From positions 544,475 through 608,474 of the forward strand of contig VWZW01006282.1 in NCBI GenBank assembly GCA_013397115.1: DNA of 64,000 bases. The letters are read 5' to 3'. The notes below the pieces were generated by a model, which ran no database searches, was not told where the DNA came from, and saw nothing but the letters and a program-made list of their open reading frames with translations. Within the stretch, counting starts at the first letter, position 1; each line of letters opens with the position of its first letter. The DNA comes from Edolisoma coerulescens (taxonomy: Eukaryota; Chordata; Aves; Passeriformes; Campephagidae). Made by a program: the position numbers and the translations under genes. This document shows positions 1 to 13,274 of the stretch, in pieces.

Positions 1-849
1 CATTAAGGCCAACTCATGAAATAGATCTAGTTAAATAACTAGTACTTACATGTATAATTAAAAAAAAAGAAAAAAAAAAGAAAAAAAGAGGGGAATCTGG
101 CTGTCTGACTTGGCTCCTTTGGAACAAGAAGAGCACGAGTAGATCAAGGGAGCGAGTTCTGAGGTCGCTGTAATTGTGCTGTATTTGTTCCAGGGTTTTT
201 TTTGTGCTAGATTTTGTCTGGTTCCCAGCAGCAGACCTGGGATTCCAGGCTACCCAAAGGACCATGTACTGATGCAAGCCAAGATGTCCCCATTACGAAG
301 CACATCAGCAGCACACATGGAAGGCAGCTTTCCTCCAGAAAGGATCTAATGTGAACGAATCGAAGCTGCTCTGTGAGCTGAACCAGCCTGGAGTACACAG
401 GGCTAAAGAGGGGATTCCCTTCAAAACAGCACCATTGCTTGGAGCTCATCACAGATGCAGACACAGACTGGTGCCTCACCTCGGGCACAGGGAACTGTGT
501 GGATGGTGATGAAGCCCATGTGACTCAGTGTGTAACTTTTGATTCTACCACAAAACTGCAGTGGTCCCAAATGCACACCATCCAAAGTTTAACTTGTGAA
601 GAACATGCATTTTTTAGATTGTCTGTGAGGAAGGCACAAGGCTTTCCCATCCAGCCACTGTAATTTATTTTTCCTCTAATTCCCTGTCTCTTGTCTCTCT
701 AAGTTGGATACTCTGGGAAGCCAATGACCAGTTTGACTGCTAATAATAAGGCCCTTCAGACTGGCCACAGGGGGATAATCAGAGGCTGCATAATGTGGCA
801 TGTACCTCTCCTCTCTTAGAGCTGCTGCTGATATTCTTCCACGAGCAAG
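1..849. other. Intergenic sequence, no gene seen
   Basis: No splice-framed ORF or known repeat is recognised up to the CR1 fragment. The only structure is an A-rich tract with scattered G at about 60-95. The short open frames here have no protein-like features. Confidence 0.5.
60..95 (+). repeat. A-rich polypurine tract
   Basis: Runs of A broken by single G bases, ending in AGAGGGG. This is a low-complexity simple repeat. No retroposon body that would make it a poly(A) tail is recognised upstream. Confidence 0.8.
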
Positions 850-1425
850 TTGCAGAGTGTTGATGATGGAGGAGGATCCAGGGAACTGCAGCCTGTCAGC
901 CTGACCTCGGTGCCTGGCAAGGTCATGGGGCAGATCGTCTTGAGCACGATCGCATGGCACCTAAAGGACAACCACAGGATCAGGCCTAGCAGCACGGGTT
1001 TAGGAAAGGTGGGTCTTGCCTGACCAACCAGATCTTTTATGACCAGGTGACCCACCTGGTGGATGAGGGGAAGGCTGTGGATGTGTCTATCTGGATTTTA
1101 GCAAAGCCTTTGACACGGTCTCCCACAGCATTCTCCTGGAGAAGCTGCAGCCCACGGCTCGGACAGGTTCACTCTCGGCTGGGTTCGGAGCCGGCTGCAT
1201 GCCCGGAGTGTGGTGGTCTAAGGTGCTGCATCCAGTTCATGCCTGATCACCAGTGGTGTCTCCCAGGGGTCAGAGTGTCCCAGTCCTGTTCAATGTCTTT
1301 ATTGATGAACTGGATGAGGGGACTGAGTCCACCGTTAGCAAAGGCATGGACTACACAAATCTGGGCAGCAGTGTGGATCTGCTGGAGGGTAGGAAGGCTC
1401 TGCAGAGGGGTCTGGACAGATCATA
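850..1425 (+). mobile_element. CR1 LINE fragment, reverse transcriptase region (dead)
   Basis: Conceptual translation across frames gives the conserved CR1 ORF2 reverse-transcriptase blocks in order. They are a 'PVSLTSVPGKVM' block (about 893-930), 'HRIRPSQHGF' and 'GSCLTNQIFYDQVTHLVDEG' (about 970-1068), a 'LDFSKAFDTVSHSILLEKL' equivalent (about 1090-1145), a 'QGSVLGPVLFNVFIDELDEG' equivalent (1264-1321) and 'SVDLLEGRKALQRGLDR' (about 1369-1420). CR1 is the dominant avian non-LTR retrotransposon; its ORF2 encodes endonuclease and reverse transcriptase. This copy is 5'- and 3'-truncated, shifts frame around 1090 and has an in-frame stop near 1220. It has also lost sequence between the DFSKAF block and the QGSVLGP block. 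The catalytic FADD position reads GMDY. It is therefore a pseudogene copy and the open frames inside it are remnants. Confidence 0.93.
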
Positions 1426-1429
1426 TGTG

Positions 1430-4400
1430 CTACATCTCTTCTAACCTAGATGATGCTTTCAGCCCACTGTCAAAATTTATTTACTGTGGTGCAGTAAGCT
1501 CCAGCTCAAAGATGGCAAAAAAATCTCACTCCGGGCTGCTATCACCCTCTCCTCCTCAGTGAAATGCGCTGCATGATTTACTAAACAAAGCAGCAAGAAA
1601 GAATACTACAGGTTGGAATGAGTTTTATTCCAGAGTTTACCTATCTAAAATGATTAATGCATGCTTAATAACTTCAAAGATCTCCCATCTCTTTGGAAGG
1701 AGGGGGTTTCTTCAAAGCTTTCAGACAGATAGTCTCCCTTTCGAGTTGATGAAGGCATGGTCCCAGTGGAGATTTTACATTGCCAGTGTGTACCCCTTCA
1801 AAGATTTCACTGTTGGCATGCTGCATTTGAAGATTTCCTGCCCTTTGTTACCCATTCATTTCATTTTACAAAAAAAAAAAAGTATATTAAAAAAAATTCA
1901 TATCTTTGGGGTCTCCTTCAAAGAAATTTCACATCACACCCCTGAACCCTGGAGAAGAACAGCACACACCACATTTTGAGGTTTGCTGTATTGTAATTAG
2001 CATCTCTGAGGAAAAGAGCTGCCCTTTACTAGATTTGTTTTTCTTACTGGGAATTGTCTTTGATGTGCTTTGATTCCATTGCCAGACCATTTTTTCAGAT
2101 TAAATGCTGCACAATAATTCCTCAGCAAGTTCATCATTCGACTGGAAGGTTTTTGGATCACAGAGACACCCACTCATAAGTCTAGAAGGATTTAAAGGTG
2201 CTTGCAAGACTATCAGAGAAAAATCTTCTAGGATTTTTAGAAGGAAAACGCTCATCAGATGGAGATGCTTGGACTGCAGGAACAGGGACTAACTTGTTGC
2301 CCAGCTGTTTGTGGAAAAAGATGTACAATAATATATTGACTCCTGGAGACCATATTTTAAAAGTTTGCAAGGACTGCAAAAATTTATAGCTGCTTCACTT
2401 CCACTACTCAGTTCTATCAATATAGTTTAAAGTAGACCTGAGAAAGACATAATTCTTCTAATGGTTTAATCAATTTACGAACACTGCTTTTACTCCTATT
2501 TTCCCCAGTGTAATAAATTGTTAATTAATGTGAGTCAGAAACACACACAAAAAAATCCCATCCTCTATAGGCTGCTGAGAAAAAGAGGTAATTTTTGAAA
2601 ATGTACATAGTCTATGCAAACAGGTAGAGTTGAGACTCCGGAGCATAATCAGATTATTATATCCCACATAAACAGTAGTGCTGTGCTGTTTTGAATGCCT
2701 TTTCTTTCCAGTTGTCCTTTGTGTTGCCCAGTGAATGCATCCATTAGCTCTTCACGGCTCAGTAATTCATGAAATTCTCTTTCCATTAAAAATAAATACT
2801 GCATTTTATATCCTCGAGATGGACTCCATATTTGATTGTCTTTTCCATGGCTGTGTATATTGAAAACTATAAAATTATAATACAACTATTAATCCCCTGT
2901 ATCTGCTTGTACCTAATTTTTATTAAAAATGTATTGTGCTCCAGCTGGCTCATAAATTACAATGCAGTAAAAAGGCTCCAGTTGGATTACTTCTGAAGGA
3001 GAACATATTGAAATAAAGAAAGGCTTACTGATTAATATTTTGACTTTATATACCGTGTTACTAAGGTAGCAGCTTGATTACCATTGAAAAGAATTTGTAG
3101 TTAACTATATTGCAGATCTGGTGTACGTAACGATGTGAAGCTTGAGAGAAGTGGCATTTACCAAAGAAAACACATTATCATCACTGATCAAATCTTTCAA
3201 GTCATCTTCTCCTTTTATGAATGGCATAAAAAAACTTACTTTGTTTCAGCAGTAAATTAATGCATTTATAGGAATGTGGCAGAACCTGGAATCACATACC
3301 ATCTGTTCTCTGTCTCTCAATTGCTACCACTGATTGGTTTTGATAGCCTCTCTAAAAAAGGCCTAGAAATAGCTGAAATAGCTTTGTCTTTAGTTTTTAT
3401 ACCATGAGAAGCAAAACTGCTTAATTATGTCTCATTTGGGAGGTAATGGGAAAGGAGAAATGAGAATATTTGGCTTAGAAGCAACTAGGGGCCTCCTTTC
3501 CCATTTTGTTGGCTTAACAGCCATGACAATTTTGGGGGTAAAATTATAGATTAAAAAACACACCATGGAACTCAGTGAGTGAACTGAAATTTCTGCTGAA
3601 AGCTTAATTATTCCAATTCTCACTTACTGCCTAAGACCAAAAACAAGAGTTAAACTCACACAGTGCACCCAATCCTTAAACTGGAGGCTGTGGCTCTTCA
3701 TAGGGGAAGGAGGTCCCTGGAGAAATGAGCTGCTTTTTATAGGCAAATGGGGTCACAGGCACTTGGACTATGTGGGCTTGGACATAGCCCCCATGAGGCT
3801 TGGTGGTTCTGTTTTCCACCCTGAAACATTTGATTTCAAACTTTTATTTTATATTAAAAAAACCCCCAAAGCTGGTTTCCAAAACAGCCCTCTGGTTTTT
3901 TTTTGTTTATCTGTCTCACATCTTGTCTCATTCTTTCTTGCACAAAGACACTAACCTACGCTCTACTTTCATCGATAAGAGAACAGAGAAGGTGAAGTTT
4001 CTTTTACATTTGTGAGTTAAATGAGAATAAAACCCCATTACTGTCTTACTTTGTCTCTGAAGTTTTGCCAGTAATAATGTTGGCTTTATGAGCTGTGTAG
4101 GATGCAAGATGCTGTCATTGTGTCAGACCACATACCAAGAGGCAGGACTGCAGATGTTTTGAATTTTCCAGTTATTTGTCTTGTCCTTTTTGGTCAGCCA
4201 AAGACTCATGAGAACACCATCAAGCAATGAAAAAGAAATGGAGTATTGGAAACAGCAGTGGCAGCTGCATAACCTAGAAAGAAAAGATTATTTAATGTCT
4301 GCCTTCCACAATGCTTTGGGCCAGCCAAACAAGGAGATTTACATATGCTCTCTAAAGGTGTCAGTGTGAGAACATAAGCATTATCTTTGATGTACCAAAA

Positions 4401-7400
4401 TGCTGACTGACAGGATATACACGTGATAACACTACTTCAGAGTGGTATTCTTTTTGATCACAGGTATTTACAGCCAGATGTAAAGCCCAATTCATTCCCT
4501 TCTTTATCTGATAACAAAGGAATAGCACACAGGATTTAATACAGCGTGAATACTGAGTAGTGAAACAAATAAAAATAACCAGAAGTATTTTAATGCCTTG
4601 CAGTGTTCCTGACCTTTCTGCCCCCTTGGAGAGGCAGGGGCACAAGGCTGACCTGTATGTGTGGCACCTGGATGAAACACCCAACACAGAATATGGCCTC
4701 GCATCACACCTGAGCTGGAAAAAGTAGTTTATTTACATTTGTATTTTCCATTTTTTTACTCGTTATGTTCTATTTGTACAGGCGAATCCTCTGCAGTTTC
4801 TGTCCTTGGTTGCTAGGAGTGTCTGAACAACACCTGGCTGTGGCATCTTTGCTCACGTCTGCTCACAGCTCTTTGTGGTCCTGGGACTATGGAAAATGGA
4901 GAACAAACAGACATGCATCAATTAATATGAGAGCCTGCCACTGCAGCAAATCCCACTGAGTGAGGCTATTTGAGGAACACATTAGGAAAACAATTCCAAT
5001 GATTGGAACATTTAGTTTTTGATCCCTTTCAGAATTTTCACTAAAATGCCTCCCTCCTGTCTATATTTTGGGGTTTTTTCTCTGTCCGAAAGTGAAACAC
5101 GAGGCATTGAAACCACAACTCCTGTGAGAAAAGAGAGTTATGAAATTTCTTGTATTCCTAAGGAATAGAGTGGGAAAAATATCCCACAGTAAGAGGATAA
5201 AACTTGGGGTTTAAATCCTCTTGGAGTTTAAAATTCACATTAATTTTAATTTTTAATTTTAAAATTTAATTTTCTTGAAATTGAGAATTTGCTCCACTGA
5301 ACAAAGTGGGGACTATCTTCAGCTACATACATATATTACTTGAGATTTCTGAGTGACTACTAAGAAAAGTATTTCACCAAAATTGTGGTAAAGATAATGA
5401 CACGCTCAGCTGAGGAAATTCCCACCTGAGACTTCTGGGGGTGCCCATGTTAATTATTTATTATTATATTATTGATATTATTTATTATGTATTATTTATT
5501 ACTGTCAGCGCTTTCTAGTGTTCTCTCATCTTCATAGGTCAGCAAAGGCATGGCACAGATACAGGGCTTGGGATTCTTACACCTCTTTACCAGTTTATGC
5601 TTCCTGGACACAGCCAAATTGTCTGTGCTAGTTCCCACATGCTGTACAACGGCACCAGGCCACTGCCCTGGGGGGCTGAACTCGATTAAAGAAGCATCAA
5701 GAGAAGTTTCTTCAGCATTTCTTTACTCACTCAGCAGCAGCATCCTGTAGGCAGTTATAGTGCCTACAGTTTTCTATTGCTGGGATTTGAGGCAGTTTGA
5801 TGGATCCAGCTGAATAATCAGCACTGTCCTGACTTGTGGGTACACTTTTTTCTTCTCCCCAAAACGGCTCCTCCTTTTACAGCAGCCAGAAATCAAGGCC
5901 AGAAGTTCCCTGTATTTGATGTTTTTCAACATATCCAAGCTTGCAAATGTGTAATGAAACATGGCACCTGTGGAATTTGTACCGGTATTAAAAAGGGTGA
6001 AATATTAAACAGGGGAAAGAAATAAGAAGCTATGTGCATTCATTATTGCTTTATTTAAGAACATCCTAAGGGACTTCAAGCATAGAATTCTAGGTCTGCG
6101 TGGATGAACAATCCCTGAGGATAGAGGTTGAATGATTCCTGAATATACACTGGTGCCCCTCTAGCCTTGCAATCAACTCTTTCATTGATTCACAAACTGA
6201 GCGCTGCTGGGATGGGCCAGGCTCACTCTGAAGGAGCCCTTTGCTGTGTGATCTGTGGTTAACGGGGCTCTAGCAGATTTTGGGGCTGGACCTTTTAACT
6301 CAGGTTATTGTGCTCTGAAGGTGCAGAAAGTCTCAGCACACTCAGATGCACCTCAGAGCTTCCTCAGAACACCTTGGGCTCTGTCCTACGCACGTCGATT
6401 GATGGAGCCATTAAGACCTGAATGGACAGACAGTAACGATTCCATTCGGACCGATCCAATTTCAATGACACTGTCTCATACAATTCCATTAACATTGGAG
6501 CTGTTACAACCTCAGTGACAGATTATTATTTCTTTTAAAAAAGGAAAAGGAAATTAACAGAATATATTGAATTGCGCTGAATTGAGACAATAAATAATGG
6601 AATGTACCAGACACCAACCTCTCCCTTCTGTAATTCCAGGAGGAAAAATAGACATATTTACCACAAAGTTGATGACATATGTAGCACTTACGTTAAAATA
6701 TGTGGCAAATCCCTATAACATATGGGTAGAATTATAAAACTGGCTAGGTCTCATATTGACTGCAATTTAACTTCAGGTGTAGAATTAGACAGAAAGTATT
6801 TGTCTATATCTATCTAACAACGCTCATTGCTGTAGTCACTGAGCAAAACACACTGCTAAGTCCTCTATAATGGAAGAAAAAAAAATAAATAGCTAAGTTT
6901 TTCAGAAGACACACAGGACCAGTGGCAAAACGAAGTGGGACCCCTACATGAATGTTTGTGTGTACAGAGGAAGGACAGCTTGAGGGCATAACCTGAGCAG
7001 CTCTATTCCCCAAATGGAACATACCATACTGGAAGATCTTACAGGAAAATATCTTTTTTTTGTCCAAAAAGATTTGTTTTGACTAAGCTTTTTATTATAA
7101 ATCACAATCTCTGACAGGTCCACTCCCCTGATTCATCTCATCCTGATGGGAATCTGCATAGCTCCATTGCTATTAAGCAGTACCGTCTGTGTTTATCTGT
7201 GCCATTTGTATTGTCTGAAGAATTTGATGCTAAAACCAGCACAGTCATCCTTGAACTGCCTTGCTGAGTTCAGCTTCAGAATGGATGTAGTTATCTTGCA
7301 TGGTTCAGTGTGGAGTAGTTATTCCCATTTGCTATCCAGCACCTCAAGATACACTTCTTGAATGCACAAGCACACATTTGTGCAATGATACCAAGAGGGA

Positions 7401-10080
7401 CTTTGAATTCCATCTCCATGATACTGTCCACTCCTTAATCCTGGTTTTCTAGCCCTTTGACTAATTCCTGTGCATTTGTGGTGTGGCAGTTTGCAATCTG
7501 TTGCATTCAGAGATGGTGCCACCGTTTGTTCCTTTTCTTCAGGTCCCTCATTTCCAGTGCCCAACGCTTTGGAAATCAGTGGCTCTGTTGCAATTCCCTG
7601 TCCTTTGCAGTGAGAAATCAGAAAAAGGAAGAACAAGGACCATTCCTACAACATTCAGGTGGGTTCAGGACCTGTTACACAAACCCCTTTGTCTTCAGTG
7701 GAGATAATTTCTTACTGCAGTGTCAGAGAGCAGATAATCAGATGTGGCTTTTGGCAATGCCTGACAGCACCAGGTCTAATGGAAATGTGAAGTTTCCAGC
7801 TGCTGACAGAACTCCTCATCTTTTTCAAGCCTTTGTTGTCAATAAATTTGCTGATTGAATGACTGTCTCCAAAGTAATTTCTGTGGACCTTAAGTCCTTG
7901 ACTCTTAATATATTCTGCAGTTTCTTTATCCTGGTGGATGGATGCTCAGGGAGGTTTCCTCTGCAAACATCTCACTCTCGAGTCCAACCTTTGTGTAGCT
8001 GAAGCCAGAGTCCATCCAAGGTCTCACAATGCCAGAACAGTTGCACTGTTTGAAAGTGCACCTGTTTCAAATGTAATTAGGCTCAATAACGGGAAGTGAG
8101 TTTCAGCTTTAATTAGAATGAGAGAACTTATTTTCTTTCTAATCTTTCAGCAGTGCTCTGAGCAGGTCTGCCTATCTATACTTGTATCTCTTTCCCTTTG
8201 TTTGCTTTGAATGTGCACAGAGGCTGCACACAATTGTGGGTACCAGAGGGGAAATTTGTGTCTGGTACACTGACAGAGGGCAGCAGATGTATTCCCTGCT
8301 CCCAGGTCTGGCACCCCCTACACCATCATGAAGTCCCTGCTGTGCACGAGAGAGCAGTGGGGCAGGGTGGGACAAGGGAAGAACACGATGGGAGAAGGAT
8401 GGAAATTTTGGTAGAATTCAATGCTGTCAACTATGAGGTGTTAACACAAAGCTAAAGCAACAGCCTAATATTTTGCAAGAGCAAAGATTGATCCCGAAGG
8501 GAAAAAAAAACCCCAGTAATGCAGAGTTACCATTCTGTCCCCAACCTCCTCATATCTGAATTTTGTCTTTACTGTTTCTACAGGTTCATCTCTGCAGCTG
8601 TGGAAATAACTAAAATAACTGGAATGCTTGCAGATGGCTGCTTTCATCATGCTGTCTGTAGGCTGTAGTCAGGTCTTACCACAGAGACAGCAGTGGGGTT
8701 AGGGTTGGTTGTAGATCTGCAAAGCCTTTCTTTGTAATATTCACCTTTGATACTCTTAAGCTGCCTTTGTAGAGCCTTTGCTGCTGTGTAATCTCAGAAG
8801 TGGTTCATTGCACACTAAGACCATTTTTTCAGCCTCCTCAGGTACTATAAGTAACAATGGGAGTTTTCCCCATCCCTTAATTCACACAGTGGAGGTGTTT
8901 TATTTTACTGTAAATTGTCTTTTTCATAGGTTAGCTGATTTTGTAACATCATCAGGACAGAGGAAATGGCACTAAAAAAAGCTCTAGCAATAGAAATTTA
9001 AAATCCCAAGCATGAGGAAAGATGACACACTGAGTTCTGATCAGCAGGGATCTTCACAAATACACCCTGCCTGGAGGGAAAAAGAGGGATTCACTATTTT
9101 GACTTTCCCTTGTGATCTGACCCCGTCTGGCTCCTGCCAGGATGTGCTTCCAACTGCTCACAAAGGCTCGTGTTCTGGTCCAAGCTCTAAGCTTGTGTTT
9201 ATCAATAAACACAAATAAATCACTCTGCTTTTGAAACAATTTTGCACAAGTAGCAGAATTTTTAATAAGATTTAGACGCAATAAGCATCTGAATTGCACT
9301 TTAAATCACTTCAAAAGGAGGAGCTTTGTAACATATCCTATTAGCTTTACAGAGTTTGGGGTATGTGTGTGTTTTTACGTGTTTGTAAAGTTGACTTTAT
9401 AGTTGATTTTTTAATCAAACACAGGGGAGGGGGAAAAATAATCAGGCTCCATCAGTGTAACCTATCAATTTAAATTGTTCCACTTATAAAGAAATTGGCA
9501 CATTCATTTATACATATTGTTAATTATCTTCACTGTGGTGATCTAAATATTCCTCACAGCTAAATGACTGCAGCATGGTGGATTATCCTGAATTTAAAGG
9601 AAAGAAAAATAGAAATGGAAAAAGGCATGCACAAAACATAATGAGATTCTCTTGGGTTTAAAAACGTTTCTGCATATTCTGTGCTCCTATAAAGCCATTT
9701 AAATGAAAGAAGCATTGGGAAAAAAAAAAAACAAAAAAGAAAAACTCCTTGCCTTAAAGATGCACAGAGACATAAAAACTTATTCCCCATGGAAATTGTG
9801 CCTCTAAATGACAATTCACTTTTATGAACAGTTTTATTACAAAATAGATTTCCTGCAGCTAATTTCATCAGTTGTCCCACTCTGCTGCTACTTTCCACTG
9901 CCTCTCTAACTTCTTGTTATCTAAGTATGGGTACATTAATTGCCATATGATGTAAGAGAGTGGGCTGCATGCCAGAGCCACAAGCAGGGAAGCATTTTGC
10001 CTGGCAGGTCTCCCTGACGATGCCTGCACCCAGCTGACTGTGTAGCAGTATTTAAGCAATATTTCCATGTGATGGATGAA
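1430..10080. other. Intergenic sequence, no gene seen
   Basis: About 8.6 kb without a recognisable gene or interspersed repeat. It holds AT-rich stretches (near 5225-5275), an ATT-type simple repeat at 5451-5502, and short homopolymers near 1869, 8502 and 9719. ORFs are at most about 130 codons and lack paired splice signals. Confidence 0.45.
5451..5502 (+). repeat. (ATT)n-like AT-rich simple repeat
   Basis: Imperfect ATT/TATTT units, about 50 bp, beginning TAATTATTTA and ending TATTTATTAC. A degenerate trinucleotide microsatellite. Confidence 0.7.
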
Positions 10081-10400
10081 GTGTCATTGATGGATGTGGG
10101 TAATGGAATCTCCGGAGTGTCATTTTAACAAGACGTATACGTTGTTGGACGTATTTCACAAGTCTCTGTAATAATGCATTAGTCTAACTGAGAAGGAATA
10201 GGTGATTAGTAGCACTAATTAGAAAGTTCTTGGAGACAGACTTTGGTTGATGAAGTGCCGTGTGAGATTTCAGTCATTAACAACACTGCAATGAGTTCAA
10301 GGTAGAATCAATCTAGGAGGGTGATTGCACAGATGACATTGAAAATTATACATTCCTTATTAATATATTGATTTGCATTCTAAATTAAGTGATGGCATTT
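10081..10400. promoter_or_regulatory. Candidate conserved non-coding element
   Basis: Repeat-free, AT-rich block without a credible ORF, dense in homeodomain-type ATTA/TAAT cores. It holds a perfect octamer motif ATTTGCAT (10371-10378), the POU-factor site. Such clusters are common in developmental enhancers in gene deserts. Conservation cannot be seen in a single sequence, so this is a low-confidence inference. Confidence 0.22.
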
Positions 10401-13244
10401 AATAAAGAAGAAAAAGAAGAAAGGAATTATTTTTTTCTATTTTATTTGCTGTGTGAATGATGTGTAGTTCAGTTTCCAAGTGAGGAGTTTAATCTTCTGT
10501 TATCTGCAGCAAGACGTGCATTTATGGTAAAAGAAAAAGAGGAATACAAGAGAGGGAATTACCTAGTGCCTGGGAAAGCTCATTATCTTGGATCTGGGTG
10601 GGCTGGGAAGCCTTTCACAAACATTGCCAGTCATTTCTTTTCTTTCCATGTGGCAAAAGTGAAGAAGAAATCAATTTCTCATTTTGCAATTTCCATTTCC
10701 AATTACCAAAGCTGAGGGAATCTTGGAAATGGATGAGAAATGGATAATATTTATGGTTCCATTCAAAATGTTCACCCATCTGGACCAGTCCTTGCTGGGA
10801 AATAACCCTGAACCCAGCCATCAGGAGACCACATGCTGTCTTAGCAGAATTGGGCTGGAGGCAATAGCTTGCTATCTCTGCTTCCAATCCCACGTGTTAG
10901 TGTTGAGTGGCTCAACAACCATTTCATTCCATTAAACACTCAGCCAGTAGTCAGAGCCCCTGCATGGAAGGAAGGGAAGTTGGGATCTGTGGAACCATCC
11001 AGCAGCAAAAGCACTTTGTCTCATTCCAGTCCTTGCCCAAACTTGCCATGAGAAAGCCCTTAAACCTTTGGTATTCCAGGGTAACATCTGTATGGAGCTG
11101 CTCTTACGCTGCCACCCAAATGAGCAACTATTGCTGCCCTGGAACTGGAGATTTTGGATCCATGCCTTCAATGAAATAAAAAAAAAGATTCATTCAACCC
11201 CCCAAAAAAGCTGTCAGGATCCTCAGGATGGAGATGCATGACAAAGGAACACTGCATGGTGGAGTTTCCTGCATATGCTTGACTGCCCAAGGCAGAGACT
11301 GTCACTGGGCAAGGGCTCTCACCCTGCCTTCTTAGGGACCTGCTGCTCCGTATGTGCCAGAGCAATCCCACAGGTGAGCAGCATGAGGTCCTGAAATATT
11401 TTTCTTCTTCTTTACTGATCAAAAAGATCACTTTGTGAACTTTCTGAGTTATTAGCTCCATCACAAAGAGGACAACCCCGGCACACAGACACCCAGAAGG
11501 CAAACCAGAGCAGGGCAGAACAGTGAAGGTTTGGGGGGTGTATGTCCATTTTCAAGAGGACAGGCAGGGTTAAAGGCCAGGCCTGAGCAATTTCCCTGCC
11601 TAGAGATGTCAGTGGAGAAGATGCCTGTGCTCCATGAGTGCACAGTCTGTGCGTGTCTATGAGCTGGGCAAAGAGGAAACCCCAAAAGCATAATACAGCT
11701 GTCAGCAACACCAGGACTTCAGGCAGGAGTTAGTTCCTGTATGCTCTGGGTGCAGAGCTGTGGTTACCATCAGCAGGGAGGAGGTAGGGATGGGATAGAC
11801 TCCTGCGGAGAAGCATCTCTGTTACACCTCTGAAAATACTTTGAGAATTGCAGCTGCATCATTTTCAGCTGCCTAAGTCCAAACTGCACAAGAAGTCAGA
11901 GGCTTCCCATTGCCTGAAGAAAGGGAGTAGGCTTAGAGGGAAGTAAAACTCCTGCTAGTAATGATGTGTGGTGCTAAGAAAAGCTGTCTCCAGTACTGTG
12001 TCACCTCTCCTCAAGCCTTTGGCATCTGCAAGTTGGTCTGTGACTTCGTATCTTCAATGATGCTGCACAAGCTCCCTGACTGCCTCTGGGGTGTGCCTTT
12101 AGGGAGATATCAATCCACTGTGTCTAGACTATGCTCTCCTTGCTTACTAAAACACAGAGTTAGACTCACAGATACAGTGTCAAAAGCATTTTTGTTTGTG
12201 ATATGATTAAGCTTTTGCAGTACTATCCTGCACATGCAGCTTGGGACTAATTCTTGAGAAAGGACTCTTCTGTCTGCCACTCCTTTTGGAGGCTCAGCTC
12301 CCTTTTCTCCTTTGTCTTACTGGGCTTAGTCGTATCAAACTATTATTTAAATTATTCTCCAAGATTTGGATAGAAGTAGATCATGGACATGCAAAGTGAA
12401 GACAGATCATTTGTGACCTCCATGCCCCCAAATGTGCAGTAGCTCCATGTTCAAGTAATTTCACAGCAAGCCAGTGTAACTCAACTTCAGACAACATGTG
12501 CACGTAGAAGGGGACACATAGGCTGCAGGCAAAGAGGCCTTCAGGTGTGCTTCCTTCCCCTGGCAGCAAATTTGGGAACTGATGCAGCCTCAGATTTCAG
12601 CCTGAAGCTGGGCTGGGATGTGTCTGAGAGAGGCACCACATGTGGGATCTCATAAGCTCACCCACAGTCTCATGCCCCAGGCAGAGCAAGATATGCTGGA
12701 AAGGGCTGCTCCTCTCTTTGTCAGCAGCAGAAGTTGCCACATCAAGGCACAAAGGTTGTGGGACTGATGCCTGCTCCCCCTTTAGTGTATCTCTGTGTCA
12801 TGCACACATCTATCACATGCATTAGACTCACATTCCATCCTTAAAATCATCTGTCTGGAGAGAGGGATGAACAGATGACCTTCTGCTCCCTAGGGAAAGC
12901 TGTGCTTTGGGATAGGTCCTCCCTTAAGCTTGCCTGTGTTGAAGGAGGCTGCACAGCAGAGCATGTATCACCTGCTAAGGTGATAACTGGAGAATCTCTC
13001 AGTGGCACAGGACAGCTGGGTTTGCAGAGAGGAAAGTGGTAAACTGGGAAAACAGGTGTCCAGCACTGAAGCTGAGCCTTTCAAGAATTACATTTTTAGC
13101 AGATGCTGGGGACTGAGTTCTGCTGGTTGATAATTAGCAGAATGGGCATGAGAAACCTGCCCTGTCCACAAGCGCCCTTTGAAGTTTCTGCATTTCTGAT
13201 GAGTTATTCAGATCATTCTGAGACAAGAATTTCTTTTCACTGGT

Positions 13245-13274
13245 TAAAAAAAACCAAAAAAACCAAAAAAAACC
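13245..13274 (+). repeat. (AAAAAACC)n-like simple repeat
   Basis: Three CC dinucleotides embedded in A runs of 6-8 bases at 8-10 base spacing. Low-complexity sequence. Confidence 0.7.

Noticed and set aside
1047..1562. 171-codon ORF as a host gene
   Set aside because: It is a frame through the degraded CR1 reverse transcriptase and its 3' flank; the true RT blocks switch frames within it.
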